From CAG-273 sp963929915 (GTDB lineage Bacteria > Bacillota > Clostridia > TANB77 > CAG-508), in contig CAWVJY010000008.1 of assembly GCA_963929915.1 (NCBI GenBank), positions 62,001-126,000 on the forward strand: 64,000 nucleotides of DNA. Reading direction: 5' to 3'. How positions within the stretch are numbered: position 1 is the stretch's first letter; the number at the start of each line of letters is the position of its first letter. Below the pieces are notes generated by a model, which made no database searches, had not been told where the DNA came from, and saw only the letters and a list, made by a program, of their open reading frames with translations. Positions 6,743 to 15,412 of the stretch are shown here, piece after piece. The position numbers and the translations under genes are program-made.

Positions 6743-7903
6743 ATGGAAGAAGAACTAACATTTGAAGTATTATATGAAGCATATAGACTATGTTTAAAAA
6801 ATAAGAAAAAGAAATATGGAACATATAATTTTACTAATGAAGAACTATGCAAAAATTTATTAAAAACATTAGATAAATTAAATAATCGTAATTATAATCC
6901 AGAAGCATCAAATTGTTATGTTATCACTGACCCAGCTTTAAGAGAAATCTATGCAGCACAATTTAGCGATAGAGTTGTACAACACTTTTATATGAGAGAA
7001 GTGCAAGATATATTAGAAGAAAAACTTGTAGATGGTTGTTGTTCGTGTAGAAAGGGAAGAGGTAACGATTATGCATTACAGCTTTTAAAGAAATTTCTTT
7101 CTACAACGTCAAAGTTTGGAAAAGAAAATTGTTTCTTCTTAAAAATTGATTTATCAGGATATTTTATGTCTATAGATAGAAAACAAATTAGTAAAAAGTT
7201 TTTAAATTTAATATTAAATGACTATAGAGGAAAATACAAAAGCTTGTTACTATATTTAACACCAATTATATTCGAAAATAATCCAGCAATAAATTGCAAC
7301 TATAAATGTAGTGAAAAAATGAGAGAAAAGGTACCGGACAGAAGAAAAATGAATCCGGCATCTGAATATGGCATGGCAATAGGAAATTTAACAGCGCAAG
7401 CAGCAAGTAATTTGAATTTAGCTGATTTTGATAGTTATGTTATAAATGAACTAAAATTAAAATGTTATGTAAGATATGTTGACGACATAGTTATTTTATC
7501 TAATGATAAACAAGAATTGTTTGAGGCATTACCATTAATTATGGAAAAATTGAAAGAAACTAATCAAACAATAAATATGAAGAAAACAAGGATAGACACT
7601 GCATATCATGGTGTGCCATTTTTAGGCAAAGTATCATATCCATATGGATACCAAAAGCCGAATAGACAAGTTGCAATGAGAATATGGCAAAAAGCAAAAG
7701 ATATAAAGTACGAAGGAACTAATAGCCTTTTAGCTAAAACTAATTCACAAATAGGAAGTTTAAAGAATTATAACTGCAGAAAACTTATATCACAATATGC
7801 TGATTTATTACCAGAGGAAGTGAAGCAAACTATAGAATTTAATAAAGACAAAAATAAATTTTACTTAAAAAATAACGGTAGGGGTAATGATAATAATAGA
7901 TAA
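6743..7903 (+). CDS. DGR reverse transcriptase
   Basis: 386 residues, the usual size for DGR enzymes. Visible motifs in order: LREIYAAQFSDRVVQHF (RT motif 1 region), FLKIDLSGYFMSIDR (motif with the first catalytic Asp), GMAIGNLTAQAASNLNLADFD (the DGR-specific form of motif 4, usually I/LGNLTSQ; here Ser is Ala), YVRYVDDIVILS (YVDD catalytic box) and VPFLGKVSYPYG. It copies the template RNA with error at adenines and, with Avd, writes the cDNA into VR. The start has AGGGGA before ATG. The Ser-to-Ala change in the fidelity-linked motif is worth noting. No maturase or integrase domain is attached. Confidence 0.95.
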   Translation: MEEELTFEVLYEAYRLCLKNKKKKYGTYNFTNEELCKNLLKTLDKLNNRNYNPEASNCYVITDPALREIYAAQFSDRVVQHFYMREVQDILEEKLVDGCCSCRKGRGNDYALQLLKKFLSTTSKFGKENCFFLKIDLSGYFMSIDRKQISKKFLNLILNDYRGKYKSLLLYLTPIIFENNPAINCNYKCSEKMREKVPDRRKMNPASEYGMAIGNLTAQAASNLNLADFDSYVINELKLKCYVRYVDDIVILSNDKQELFEALPLIMEKLKETNQTINMKKTRIDTAYHGVPFLGKVSYPYGYQKPNRQVAMRIWQKAKDIKYEGTNSLLAKTNSQIGSLKNYNCRKLISQYADLLPEEVKQTIEFNKDKNKFYLKNNGRGNDNNR

Positions 7904-7966
7904 CTAGTCAATTAATTGCAAATGTAGAATGTTTATCACACTTATAGCGTAAAAATACTTATATCA

Positions 7967-7996
7967 TTGACAAATATAAGATATTTAATATATAAT
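7967..7996 (+). promoter_or_regulatory. Candidate promoter downstream of the DGR
   Basis: TTGACA, an 18-base spacer and TATAAT. The next clear frame starts at 8400. The 7904-8399 gap otherwise has AT-rich sequence, a GGTAGGAG site near 8070 without a good frame, and a tRNA-3'-end-like scrap at 8242-8271. Confidence 0.45.
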
Positions 7997-8399
7997 TATC
8001 TATATTAGATTTATAAAAATTAATAATAAAAAAACTTTTGTTTGAAGTGAGTAATTGCATTGCTAGATGGTGTGAGGTAGGAGAAAAAAATATAAAGTAA
8101 CAAATATCAATATAGAAGAATATTAGAAGATAATTAAACCTTTTTTAATATTTTTTAAAATTATATAACCTTATTCATTTTATTTGTTTTGCTCGAAATA
8201 TGCTCGGATTTAATTAGAAATATGCTTTTAAATAGCTACTTGCGAGGATTTGATTTCTCCCATCTGCACCAATGACGTTTCTGTTCGAACTAATAGAACG
8301 TAATTGATACAAAATCAATCAGAAAATAAAATCTGGTTGATTTTTTTGTTGTCTATAAACAATATGAAAATCATCCAAACGAAAGGATGGTGTGAAAAA

Positions 8400-8669
8400 A
8401 TGAAAATTATTAAGCAAGAATTACAATTTGAGAAATGTCTAAAACAACGAATTGACTTTATATGTGAGTTTTCTAAAGTTACTCCTACTTTTATAAATGG
8501 TAGCATTAGAAAATTAGAAAAAACTAACCTTACATATATTGAACCACATAGAGTTATTATTAAAAATATTACTTTTTTAGTTTTTAATTACTCAAATGAT
8601 GTGTATATCTCAAATTTGACTAAAAAGATTAAACTATCAGAGTTAGAAGAATATTTGAAAAACATATAA
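8400..8669 (+). CDS. Small hypothetical protein (89 aa)
   Basis: ATG 8400 follows AAAGGATGG at usable spacing; an upstream in-frame ATG (8304) lacks a ribosome site and gives an unlikely hydrophobic leader. The protein is basic and mixed helix/strand (KIIKQELQFEKCLKQRIDFI, then TYIEPHRVIIKN). It resembles no family I know. It sits just before the promoter of the serine recombinase, so it may lie at the edge of the mobilizable element. Confidence 0.45.
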   Translation: MKIIKQELQFEKCLKQRIDFICEFSKVTPTFINGSIRKLEKTNLTYIEPHRVIIKNITFLVFNYSNDVYISNLTKKIKLSELEEYLKNI

Positions 8670-8679
8670 TTGTAAATAA

Positions 8680-8707
8680 TTGACATTTCCTTAAATCGTG
8701 ATATAAT
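8680..8707 (+). promoter_or_regulatory. Promoter of the serine recombinase gene
   Basis: TTGACA, a 16-base spacer and TATAAT. The roughly 170-nt leader carries a TATAGTT/AACTATA hairpin (8725-8748) and then the attenuator-like hairpin at 8824-8867. Confidence 0.7.
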
Positions 8708-8823
8708 ATAGGCAATTGATTATGTATAGTTGTTCGTAAAGAACTATACAATTACGTGTACTTTGAAAAATTTATATTATATTACAATTATATTGTATTT
8801 TATTTTGTGGTAAAGAGATTTTA

Positions 8824-8867
8824 AGAGATGTCAATGGTACTCGTATGTACTTTGATGTCTCTTTTTT
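8824..8867 (+). terminator. Attenuator-like hairpin in the recombinase leader
   Basis: AGAGATGTCA pairs imperfectly with TGATGTCTCT, with GTAC/GTAC inside, followed by six T and 3 bases later the ribosome site AGGAGG. An intrinsic-terminator shape between promoter and start codon suggests premature termination control of excision. Confidence 0.55.
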
Positions 8868-8885
8868 GTTAGGAGGTTATGCAAA

Positions 8886-10805
8886 TTGAAAGATGAAAAG
8901 AAAAAATGTGGGTTATATATGAGAGTATCAACAGAAGACCAAGCTCGTGAAGGTTTTAGTTTACCAGAGCAAAGAGAACGATTAGAATCTTTTTGTAAAT
9001 TTAAAGGTTATGAAATAATTGATTATTACGAAGATGCTGGAATAAGTGCTAAAACTGGTAATCATAGACCAGAATTTGAAAGATTAAAAGATGATATTAA
9101 AGCTAAAAAGATAAATACTATTGTTGCTTTAAAACTAGATAGAATAACTAGAAGTATTTATGACTGGGAAAATCTAATGACTTTTTTAGATGAGAATAAT
9201 GCTTATTTAGACTGTGTTAATGATGAAATAAATACAACAAGTGCAAATGGAAAAATGATTTCAAGACTTTTAATGAGTGTTAGTCAAAATGAAATTGAGA
9301 GAACTAGCGAAAGAACTAAAATCGGTTTAGCTGGTGCAATTAAATGTGGTCATATTCCTCATATTGCTCCATTAGGTTATAAACACGAAGATAAGAAATT
9401 AGTAATTGATTATTCTACTAAAGACATTGTAGTTAGAATATTTGATTTATATTACAACGGTTATTCTTATCAAAAAATCAGCAATTTATTTAATGAAGAA
9501 AAAGTATTAGGTAAAGAAAATTGGAGAGATTCAACCATTGTTACTATTCTTGAAAATGAAATATACAAAGGAGATTTTGTTCACGGTAAAAGAACGAAAC
9601 ACCCTACCTATTATGAAGATGTAGTAGAGCCTATTATCTCAAAAGAAATGTGGGAAGATTGCCAAGTACAAAAAAAGAAAAATTCAAGAAGTTATAAGAG
9701 AACATTAACATATTTATATTTACAAAAATTAAAATGTCCTAAATGTGGCAGAATTTTAGGTGGTAAAGCTACTACAAAGAAAAATGGTAATACCTATTTT
9801 TATTATTACTGTAATGATTGCAAAATCGAATTCAAAGAAAAAGTTATAAATGATTACTTTATTCAATTTATAGATGAATTAACAGAATATGACTCTGTTG
9901 TAAATCAATTCTTTTTGCCTATGATAAAGCAAAAATTTGATGAGCCTAAAGAACAATTAGAGAAAGAAATAAACGAGCATAAAAGCAAACTTGAAAGAAT
10001 TAAAAAAGCATATATCAATGGAGTTTTTGAATTAAAAGAATATAACGAAGAAAAGAAAATAGTTGAAAAAGCAATTAGCGAACTAGAAAGTAAATTAGAT
10101 ACTACTGATTGTGTAGAAGAATTAAGATTTACACCAAAAGATATATTATTAAAAAGAGATATTGATTTTATTAACAAAATTAAATTAGATAAAGAATATC
10201 AAGAAAGAACTAAAACTTGGAAAGATTATACTAGACAAGAACAAGCAGAATTAATAATGAAATATGTTGATGATATTGAACTAGAGTTAATTGGTAACGA
10301 AGTTTCCGTTAAACAAATAAATTTTAGAGAATCAATCTGCAAACCTTGTCAAGAACTATTTGATAAAGGTTATATAGATACTACAAAACCTGCAATATTT
10401 GGTAATGTGCTTGGTAATATTAGATTTAGTAATTATCTAGCTGAAGAAGAAGTTGGCGAAATAATTATGAGATTAAGACAATATTATGATGTTGGTTATA
10501 CAGAGGCAACTTACTATGTAGAAAAGCAAGTATTCTATTTCAATTTCAAGGAAGATAATTCTGCTATTGTTAGAGTATTTCCTTTAAAAGATTACTACAA
10601 ATTAGATCCAGATAATAAAATGGAAACCTATGAATTTGGAATAATCTATATTCGTGAAGAAGATAAATTCCAAATGCAAGAATTTGATACTGCATTTGAT
10701 TATATTCCAGATGAAGGCAATGATAGTGTAATTTACACTAAAGAGCCATCACCTATTTCAGTAGGTGTAAAACCAGTAAAATTCTGCGAAGGAGATACAG
10801 AATAA
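8886..10805 (+). CDS. Large serine recombinase, TnpX-like
   Basis: 639 residues starting at TTG 8886 (AGGAGG 9 bases before). The N-terminal resolvase domain has the nucleophile in YMRVSTEDQAREGFSLPEQR (Ser15) and the later arginine motif LDRITRS. The recombinase domain follows (about 165-260), then a zinc ribbon (CPKCG at about 280 and CNDC about 25 later) and a long coiled coil (about 355-415). This is the layout of TnpX of Tn4451/Tn4453, which excises and inserts the element through a circular intermediate with a 2-bp crossover. The MobV relaxase and TnpV next door match the Tn4451 gene set. No frameshift, so probably functional. Confidence 0.92.
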   Translation: MKDEKKKCGLYMRVSTEDQAREGFSLPEQRERLESFCKFKGYEIIDYYEDAGISAKTGNHRPEFERLKDDIKAKKINTIVALKLDRITRSIYDWENLMTFLDENNAYLDCVNDEINTTSANGKMISRLLMSVSQNEIERTSERTKIGLAGAIKCGHIPHIAPLGYKHEDKKLVIDYSTKDIVVRIFDLYYNGYSYQKISNLFNEEKVLGKENWRDSTIVTILENEIYKGDFVHGKRTKHPTYYEDVVEPIISKEMWEDCQVQKKKNSRSYKRTLTYLYLQKLKCPKCGRILGGKATTKKNGNTYFYYYCNDCKIEFKEKVINDYFIQFIDELTEYDSVVNQFFLPMIKQKFDEPKEQLEKEINEHKSKLERIKKAYINGVFELKEYNEEKKIVEKAISELESKLDTTDCVEELRFTPKDILLKRDIDFINKIKLDKEYQERTKTWKDYTRQEQAELIMKYVDDIELELIGNEVSVKQINFRESICKPCQELFDKGYIDTTKPAIFGNVLGNIRFSNYLAEEEVGEIIMRLRQYYDVGYTEATYYVEKQVFYFNFKEDNSAIVRVFPLKDYYKLDPDNKMETYEFGIIYIREEDKFQMQEFDTAFDYIPDEGNDSVIYTKEPSPISVGVKPVKFCEGDTE

Positions 10806-11000
10806 TTGTTGCAACTAAACTAAAAATATTAGCTATGTTGCAACAATCAAATTAACGTGGCACGTTTTGTTTTTACGAAGTAAAAATGAAAGTGGCGATA
10901 GTTAATTTGAATAAAATTTATCTTGAGAATATAAATTTTATTGCCTCGCAGAGCCCCCGAGTTATGATGGTACGTCATAACTCATAGGGGGTTAGGACTT
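10806..11000 (+). other. Putative oriT / inverted-repeat cluster before the relaxase
   Basis: Four nested inverted repeats in 190 bp: TTGTTGCAAC/GTTGCAACAA (10806-10846), CAAATTAAC/GTTAATTTG (10848-10909), TAAAATTTAT/ATAAATTTTA (10913-10941), and GAGTTATGA/TCATAACTC enclosed by CCCCC/GGGGG (10954-10991). MobV relaxases nick next to such hairpins just upstream of their own gene, so this is the likely transfer origin. The nick site itself cannot be placed by eye. Confidence 0.55.
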
Positions 11001-11052
11001 ATGACAGAGTCAAAGTCCTGTGCTTCGAAGCAAGTTCAAGGAGGTGGTTTTA

Positions 11053-12441
11053 TTGGAGCAAGAATTAGCGTATTCTTTTCACTTGGGTAGTGATAAAAAC
11101 AAAAGCAAATTGGCAAAGAAAGTTTCCAAAGGAAATGTATCAGGTACTACTTCTCTTTCTAATAATGCAATTCAAAATGCTAACGATTTATCAAGAGTTA
11201 ATAAGCATAATTTAAGAGATTATGATAATCAAAGAGAATTAATTAGAACGATTTATGGAACAAATGATATTGTAAATGATGTTAAGCAAGTATATTTAGA
11301 TGAATTTGAAAAAGCAAAACTAGAATATAATAACAAACAAACTCGTGAAGATAGAAAAATTGAAGATTATTTCAAAAAAGTATGCGATTCACAAAATGAT
11401 ATAGCTTGTGAAATCATAATAGAACTTGGAGATATGGATTTCTGGAATTATAAAGACCAAGAATATAGATTAAAAATGATTGATGTATATAATGAACAAA
11501 TAAAGGATTTAACTAAAATTGTACCAACTTTTAAAATAGCAAATGCTACAATACATTTTGATGAAACCTCACCTCATTTACACATTGTAGGAGTACCAAT
11601 TATTGAGAATTGCAAAAGAGGAATGAAAAAGCAAGTGGGAAAATCACAAGTATTTACTAAAACCTCATTAACTGAAATACAAGATAAAATGCGAAATGCT
11701 TGTATTAAGTCATATAACAAGTTTTATGAAGTTGATACAAAATTAAAAGAAAAACAAAAAGGCAGAAATCAAGATATAAATGTTAAGGATATGGGAGATT
11801 ATAGAAAAATAAAGAAACAACTAGAACAGAAAGGACAAAAACTTGCAAAAGCTAATAATCAAACAAAACAACTTGATAATTATAGTAAAGATGTTAATGC
11901 AATATTAGACAATTTAAAACCCACTAAACTAAACAAAAATAATATGGTTATTTCAAACGAGGATGTCCAGAAACTTAAAAATTATACTAAAGACGTAAAA
12001 GATATTACTAAAACTGTTAGAAGTGTAAATGACTTAAATATAGCAATTAAGGATTTTGAGCATAATTCTTTTGAGATAGCACAAGAAAATCGTTCTCTAA
12101 AATATCAGTTAGAGTTAAAAGATGATGAAATTAGTAATCTAAAAAATAAATTATCAACTAAAGATAAAATAATAAACAAATTACAGTCTGAAAAGGAAAA
12201 AATAAAACAAGAACTGAAAAAATTTAAAAATTTTTGGCGTAGTATTATGGAACACTTTCATAAAAGAATTTGTTATGATAAAAATGAGAATTACAAAATT
12301 GTTAGTGATGATTTATATAAGAATGGCATATTTGACGACAATGACAATGAAATTGCAAATAACATTGCTAGAAGAGTAACTATTTCAGATGAAAACAAGC
12401 AGAATAAGAGTAAAAAGAAAAATAATGATACCAGATTTTAA
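11053..12441 (+). CDS. MobV-type relaxase (Pre/Mob family), TnpZ-like
   Basis: 463 residues from TTG 11053, chosen because AAGGAGGTGG lies 4 bases before it and the product then starts with a MobV-like LEQELAYSFHLGSD. The catalytic signature is IHFDETSPHLHIVGVP (about residue 175), the H-x-D-E-x-x-P-H-x-H metal-binding motif. A long Lys/Asn-rich helical tail (about 330-400) would form a coiled coil. The enzyme nicks oriT and pilots the strand into a helper conjugation channel. It follows the serine recombinase and precedes tnpV, as tnpZ does in Tn4451-type elements. No coupling protein or mating apparatus is encoded nearby, so the element is mobilizable, not self-transmissible. Confidence 0.88.
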   Translation: MEQELAYSFHLGSDKNKSKLAKKVSKGNVSGTTSLSNNAIQNANDLSRVNKHNLRDYDNQRELIRTIYGTNDIVNDVKQVYLDEFEKAKLEYNNKQTREDRKIEDYFKKVCDSQNDIACEIIIELGDMDFWNYKDQEYRLKMIDVYNEQIKDLTKIVPTFKIANATIHFDETSPHLHIVGVPIIENCKRGMKKQVGKSQVFTKTSLTEIQDKMRNACIKSYNKFYEVDTKLKEKQKGRNQDINVKDMGDYRKIKKQLEQKGQKLAKANNQTKQLDNYSKDVNAILDNLKPTKLNKNNMVISNEDVQKLKNYTKDVKDITKTVRSVNDLNIAIKDFEHNSFEIAQENRSLKYQLELKDDEISNLKNKLSTKDKIINKLQSEKEKIKQELKKFKNFWRSIMEHFHKRICYDKNENYKIVSDDLYKNGIFDDNDNEIANNIARRVTISDENKQNKSKKKNNDTRF

Positions 12442-12458
12442 AAGGAGGAAAAAAGGTT

Positions 12459-12849
12459 ATGAATAATGAATTACCAAAAACAAAAATAGATGAAAGAACA
12501 GGGATTGAATATCATTTAGAGGGAGATTATTATATTCCAAATATAATGGCACCAAAACAAGAAAAGATTGTTTTAAATAAATATGGTAGAATGAGATTTA
12601 AAGTATTTGAAAGAACACAAAAAAGCTGAATATGCTATAATGTTTATGAATGGGACACTAAACACACATTTAAAAGAAATACAAGAAACGGCAGATAATA
12701 GAGTTGGACAGATTGTCAGCGATTTAAAAGCCAAAAGCGATTTGACCGAAGATATGAAAAGTACAGATATGCTTTATTGGGTAGGTACAATGAACTCTAT
12801 TAAAGCACAAGCAGAAGAAATTGTTTTTAGTGAATTGATTTATGTATAA
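12459..12849 (+). pseudogene. TnpV-like protein, frameshifted
   Basis: ATG 12459 (AAAGGAGG before it) opens MNNELPKTKIDERTGIEYHL, the typical TnpV N-terminus, but stops at 12627-12629. The next frame continues KYLKEHKKAEYAIMF to EEIVFSELIYV at 12849, the typical TnpV C-terminus. Dropping one T at 12597-12599 (GATTTAAAG) joins them into one 129-residue protein, the normal length. TnpV is a small protein of unknown function carried by Tn4451-like elements. Either the gene is newly broken or the extra base is a sequencing error. Confidence 0.85.
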
Positions 12850-12982
12850 AAATTTATGAAGTGAATGACTCGAAATCATTCACTTTTACTCTAAATATGT
12901 ATATGAGTTGAAAATATACAAAATGTATGATATAATTATATTATGTAACTTTAAAATTCTATTACAGAAAGGTTGGTAAAAA

Positions 12983-13762
12983 ATGATTAAGTATTTTATG
13001 CGGAAGACCATTTACAAGGAGTTTGACAAAGAGTCACAAGATATGCTTTTGCAACTAACTTCAAAGCAACACATAATTGAGTTACTTTGCTTTATGTTTT
13101 GGGCAGTCGCCTATATTTTCCCATTCATTCCATTATTTATAATTGATGTATGTGAAGATATTGATTTTTCTATGACTACTAATATAGCAATTATAGTTTT
13201 TATGCTGATATGCTTTGTTGGATTGCTAGTATCTATGAAGGTATTTAAAAGAGCTATGTTTGGATTCTCACAGTTGCTGGCAGAAAAAATATACTTTTTA
13301 GTATGCACAACAAAAGGCAAAGCTATTTGTAAAAACGAGTTTAATGCTATCAAGCAGGCAAACGAAAAATTGTATGCATTTATTGCAACGCAAATGTGTC
13401 GGGGATATTGCTACTCAATTTGCTTCGAAATATGTAAAGCTCTAAAAATGGGTTCTATAGAATTTCTTGCAGTAAAGAAGTTTTCGCCACATGATGACGA
13501 AGAAAATGATGGAAAAGACTTCACGATGCATGTTCTCTACGTAAACAACGGCTGGGCTTTTGACACATATAGCTCTCGCCAATATCCGATTAGGAAATTG
13601 CACGAAATTTACAAAGCTAAAGTTTACAAGACTTTCAGTTTTGAAGAGATTAGTAGCAAATCTTATGAAGAATTTAGAGAAGAACAAGAGCCTGAATTGG
13701 CAAAGTGGTCTATTGATAATGACTGTTCCATGTTTTGGAAAGGTGACAAGGAGGAAACTTAA
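12983..13762 (+). CDS. Membrane protein with possible transglutaminase-like domain
   Basis: 259 residues: a basic N-terminus, two hydrophobic segments (about 31-54 and 66-87), then a soluble domain. That domain has GYCYSICFEICKAL (Cys143), HVLYVNNGWAFD (His183 and Asp194), an order and spacing like the Cys-His-Asp triad of papain/transglutaminase-fold proteins. This is pattern-based inference; I know no named family. It lies downstream of tnpV with its own leader, where Tn4451-type elements carry cargo. Base composition here is less A-rich than in the relaxase gene, consistent with separate acquisition. Confidence 0.55.
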   Translation: MIKYFMRKTIYKEFDKESQDMLLQLTSKQHIIELLCFMFWAVAYIFPFIPLFIIDVCEDIDFSMTTNIAIIVFMLICFVGLLVSMKVFKRAMFGFSQLLAEKIYFLVCTTKGKAICKNEFNAIKQANEKLYAFIATQMCRGYCYSICFEICKALKMGSIEFLAVKKFSPHDDEENDGKDFTMHVLYVNNGWAFDTYSSRQYPIRKLHEIYKAKVYKTFSFEEISSKSYEEFREEQEPELAKWSIDNDCSMFWKGDKEET

Positions 13763-13844
13763 ACATTTCACGACTGGTTATACAACTTATAGCCAGCCGT
13801 GTTTTTATCCCTAAATATATTTTTGATAAATTGTTATGATTTTA

Positions 13845-13872
13845 TTGTAATTTATTGAAAATATGATATACT
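13845..13872 (+). promoter_or_regulatory. Promoter of the small-RNA candidate
   Basis: TTGTAA, a 16-base spacer and TATACT; transcription would start near 13879. Confidence 0.5.
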
Positions 13873-13878
13873 TTAGAA

Positions 13879-13995
13879 AATTGATTGATATTTGTATCAA
13901 TCGTCAAGAGAGCCAAAAAAGTTGTAGATAACTACTTCGTTGGCACCATTAGAACACCAAGTGTTTCGGAAGATTCAAACTTGGTGTTTTAATTT
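13879..13995 (+). ncRNA. Small RNA candidate with three hairpins
   Basis: Three stems in a row: GATTGATA-TTTG-TATCAATC (13883-13902, perfect), GCCAA/TTGGC enclosing GTAG/CTAC (13912-13944), and a perfect 10-bp AACACCAAGT/ACTTGGTGTT (13953-13988) with a TTAATTTTT tail that looks like a terminator. A promoter stands in front and no frame fits inside. The rest of 13763-14094 has no gene. I cannot assign a class. Confidence 0.5.
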
Positions 13996-14094
13996 TTAAA
14001 AAGCTGATTTTCTAATATATAAAAAATAAACATACATTATAATATGTATGCTTATTTTACTTATAATTTATTTTTCCAATGACAAAACCTCCAT

Positions 14095-14346
14095 TTAGTT
14101 TGCTAAAATTTCTTTTACTTCTTCAAATGCTTCTTCAACAGAACATACTTTTCCGTTTTCAGTATCTTCCATACCTTTTTTTAATTTATTCAATAAGTCT
14201 TTATCATCTTTTATAATTAAATCGTCAGGAGCTTTATTGGTCATATAAGAAAATTTAAGATATTCTATATAATCTATAACTTTGTTTGATAATTCTTCGG
14301 GCAAACTTTCAATTACATTATATAATTCTTTTTGTTTCATCGTCAT
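14095..14346 (-). CDS. DUF2281-like antitoxin-type protein
   Basis: 83 residues. The first half, YNVIESLPEELSNKVIDYIEY, matches the LPE-x-x-x-x-V-x-D-[FY]-I-x-[FY]-L signature of DUF2281/antitoxin-like small proteins. The second half (LLNKLKKGMEDTENGKVCSVEEA) resembles the toxin-binding tails of such antitoxins. ATG 14346 follows AAGGAGATG. No toxin gene lies next to it, so it is either orphaned or plays a different role. Confidence 0.6.
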   Translation of the reverse strand: MTMKQKELYNVIESLPEELSNKVIDYIEYLKFSYMTNKAPDDLIIKDDKDLLNKLKKGMEDTENGKVCSVEEAFEEVKEILAN

Positions 14347-14467
14347 AATTCTTCATCTCCTTTTTTCATTTATATTATTTATTATAACACATTTTTATTC
14401 AAAATGGCTAGATATTTTCATTTTTATTTTTAGTAGTTTTTCGTACGAGAAGTGAAAAAGTTCTAAT

Positions 14468-14505
14468 ATCTGCTAAATTATATTGTATTTTAGCAGATTT
14501 TTTAT
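14468..14505 (+). terminator. Intrinsic terminator with no obvious upstream gene
   Basis: ATCTGCTAAA/TTTAGCAGAT (10 bp) followed by six T. On the plus strand the closest gene ends 700 bases before, so it may end a short transcript that starts in the 14347-14467 gap. Confidence 0.5.
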
Positions 14506-14616
14506 TATAATAAACTTCTCATTTTTGAAGGAAATCTTGAAAATATATTTTAAGTAACAATAATAAAAAAAGAAATACTTATTATAAAAATTAATTTAGA
14601 AAGGATTTTTTTGCAT

Positions 14617-15336
14617 ATGGAAAAATTAGGGAACAATAAAGTTATTTTAATACAAGGAGCAATGGATATAGAAGTACAATATATTATTCATTTATTAAAA
14701 GACAGGAAACTTACACAAATTGCGGGCTATGAATTTTATGAAGGAACAATTAATAATAAGAAAATAGTAGTATCTAAAACTTTTATTGGAACAATTAATG
14801 CAACAACGGCAACTAGTATAGGAATTACAAATTTTAATCCTGATATGGTTATTAATCAAGGCATTGCAGGAGCACATAGAAAAGATTTACATGTAGGTGA
14901 TATTGTAATAGGAGAAAAATGTTGCAATATTAATTCTTATAGTATGCCTATTAAAAGTAAAGGAGAAGGCTCTAATCCATTTGAATGGAAACCAGATAAA
15001 CGTGCTAAAGATATACAACAGGCAAATTTGAAATTAGTAGATATTGTTGAAAAAAGTCTTAGCTCTAATACTAAAAATAAAGTGTATAGAGGCATTTTAG
15101 GTAGTGGAGATGTATTTAATAGGGAATATGATAGAATTGTTTGGATAAATGATACATTTCATACTCTATGCGAAGATATGGAAAGCATAGGAACTTATTC
15201 CGTATGCAATAAATTTAAAGTTCCTTGTATAGGGATTAGAATAATATCTAACAATGAATTATTATTAGAAGAATTAGATGAAAACCAAGCAATTAATCTA
15301 CAACAAATATTAATTGATATCTTAAATAAGCTATGA
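14617..15336 (+). CDS. MTA/SAH nucleosidase-like phosphorylase
   Basis: 239 residues of the PNP/UDP phosphorylase superfamily: VILIQGAMDIEVQYI at the N-terminus (usual I-G-A-M-x-x-E), VINQGIAGAHRKDLHVGDIV, and the signature LCEDMESIGTYSVCNKFKVP (M-E-x-x-[AG]-hydrophobic, Glu binding ribose). It should cleave the glycosidic bond of 5'-methylthioadenosine, S-adenosylhomocysteine or a related nucleoside. The catalytic Asp expected near the C-terminus (usually S-D) reads SNNELL here, so activity may be altered. The start is ATG 14617 or TTG 14611; the ribosome site AGAAAGGA suits both. Single gene with a shared downstream terminator. Confidence 0.8.
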   Translation: MEKLGNNKVILIQGAMDIEVQYIIHLLKDRKLTQIAGYEFYEGTINNKKIVVSKTFIGTINATTATSIGITNFNPDMVINQGIAGAHRKDLHVGDIVIGEKCCNINSYSMPIKSKGEGSNPFEWKPDKRAKDIQQANLKLVDIVEKSLSSNTKNKVYRGILGSGDVFNREYDRIVWINDTFHTLCEDMESIGTYSVCNKFKVPCIGIRIISNNELLLEELDENQAINLQQILIDILNKL

Positions 15337-15350
15337 AATTCCAAAATACA

Positions 15351-15384
15351 AAAATGTCCTACTTGAGTGTAGGACATTTTTATT
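15351..15384. terminator. Bidirectional terminator
   Basis: AAAATGTCCTAC / GTAGGACATTTT, a perfect 12-bp stem with T-runs on both strands, between the convergent nucleosidase and glycosyltransferase genes. Confidence 0.85.
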
Positions 15385-15412
15385 GTTAAAAGTTTTTTAG
15401 TAATTTAAATAA

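Noticed and set aside
8242..8271. Sequence resembling the 3' end of a tRNA (…CTCCCATCTGCACCA)
   Set aside because: The T-stem does not pair properly, there is no matching 5' acceptor strand or cloverleaf upstream, and no second copy was found to support an attachment site. It could be a diverged tRNA fragment, but the evidence is too thin for a feature.
8304..8399. N-terminal extension of the 8400 gene from ATG 8304
   Set aside because: No ribosome site, an implausible hydrophobic leader, and a good ribosome site in front of ATG 8400.
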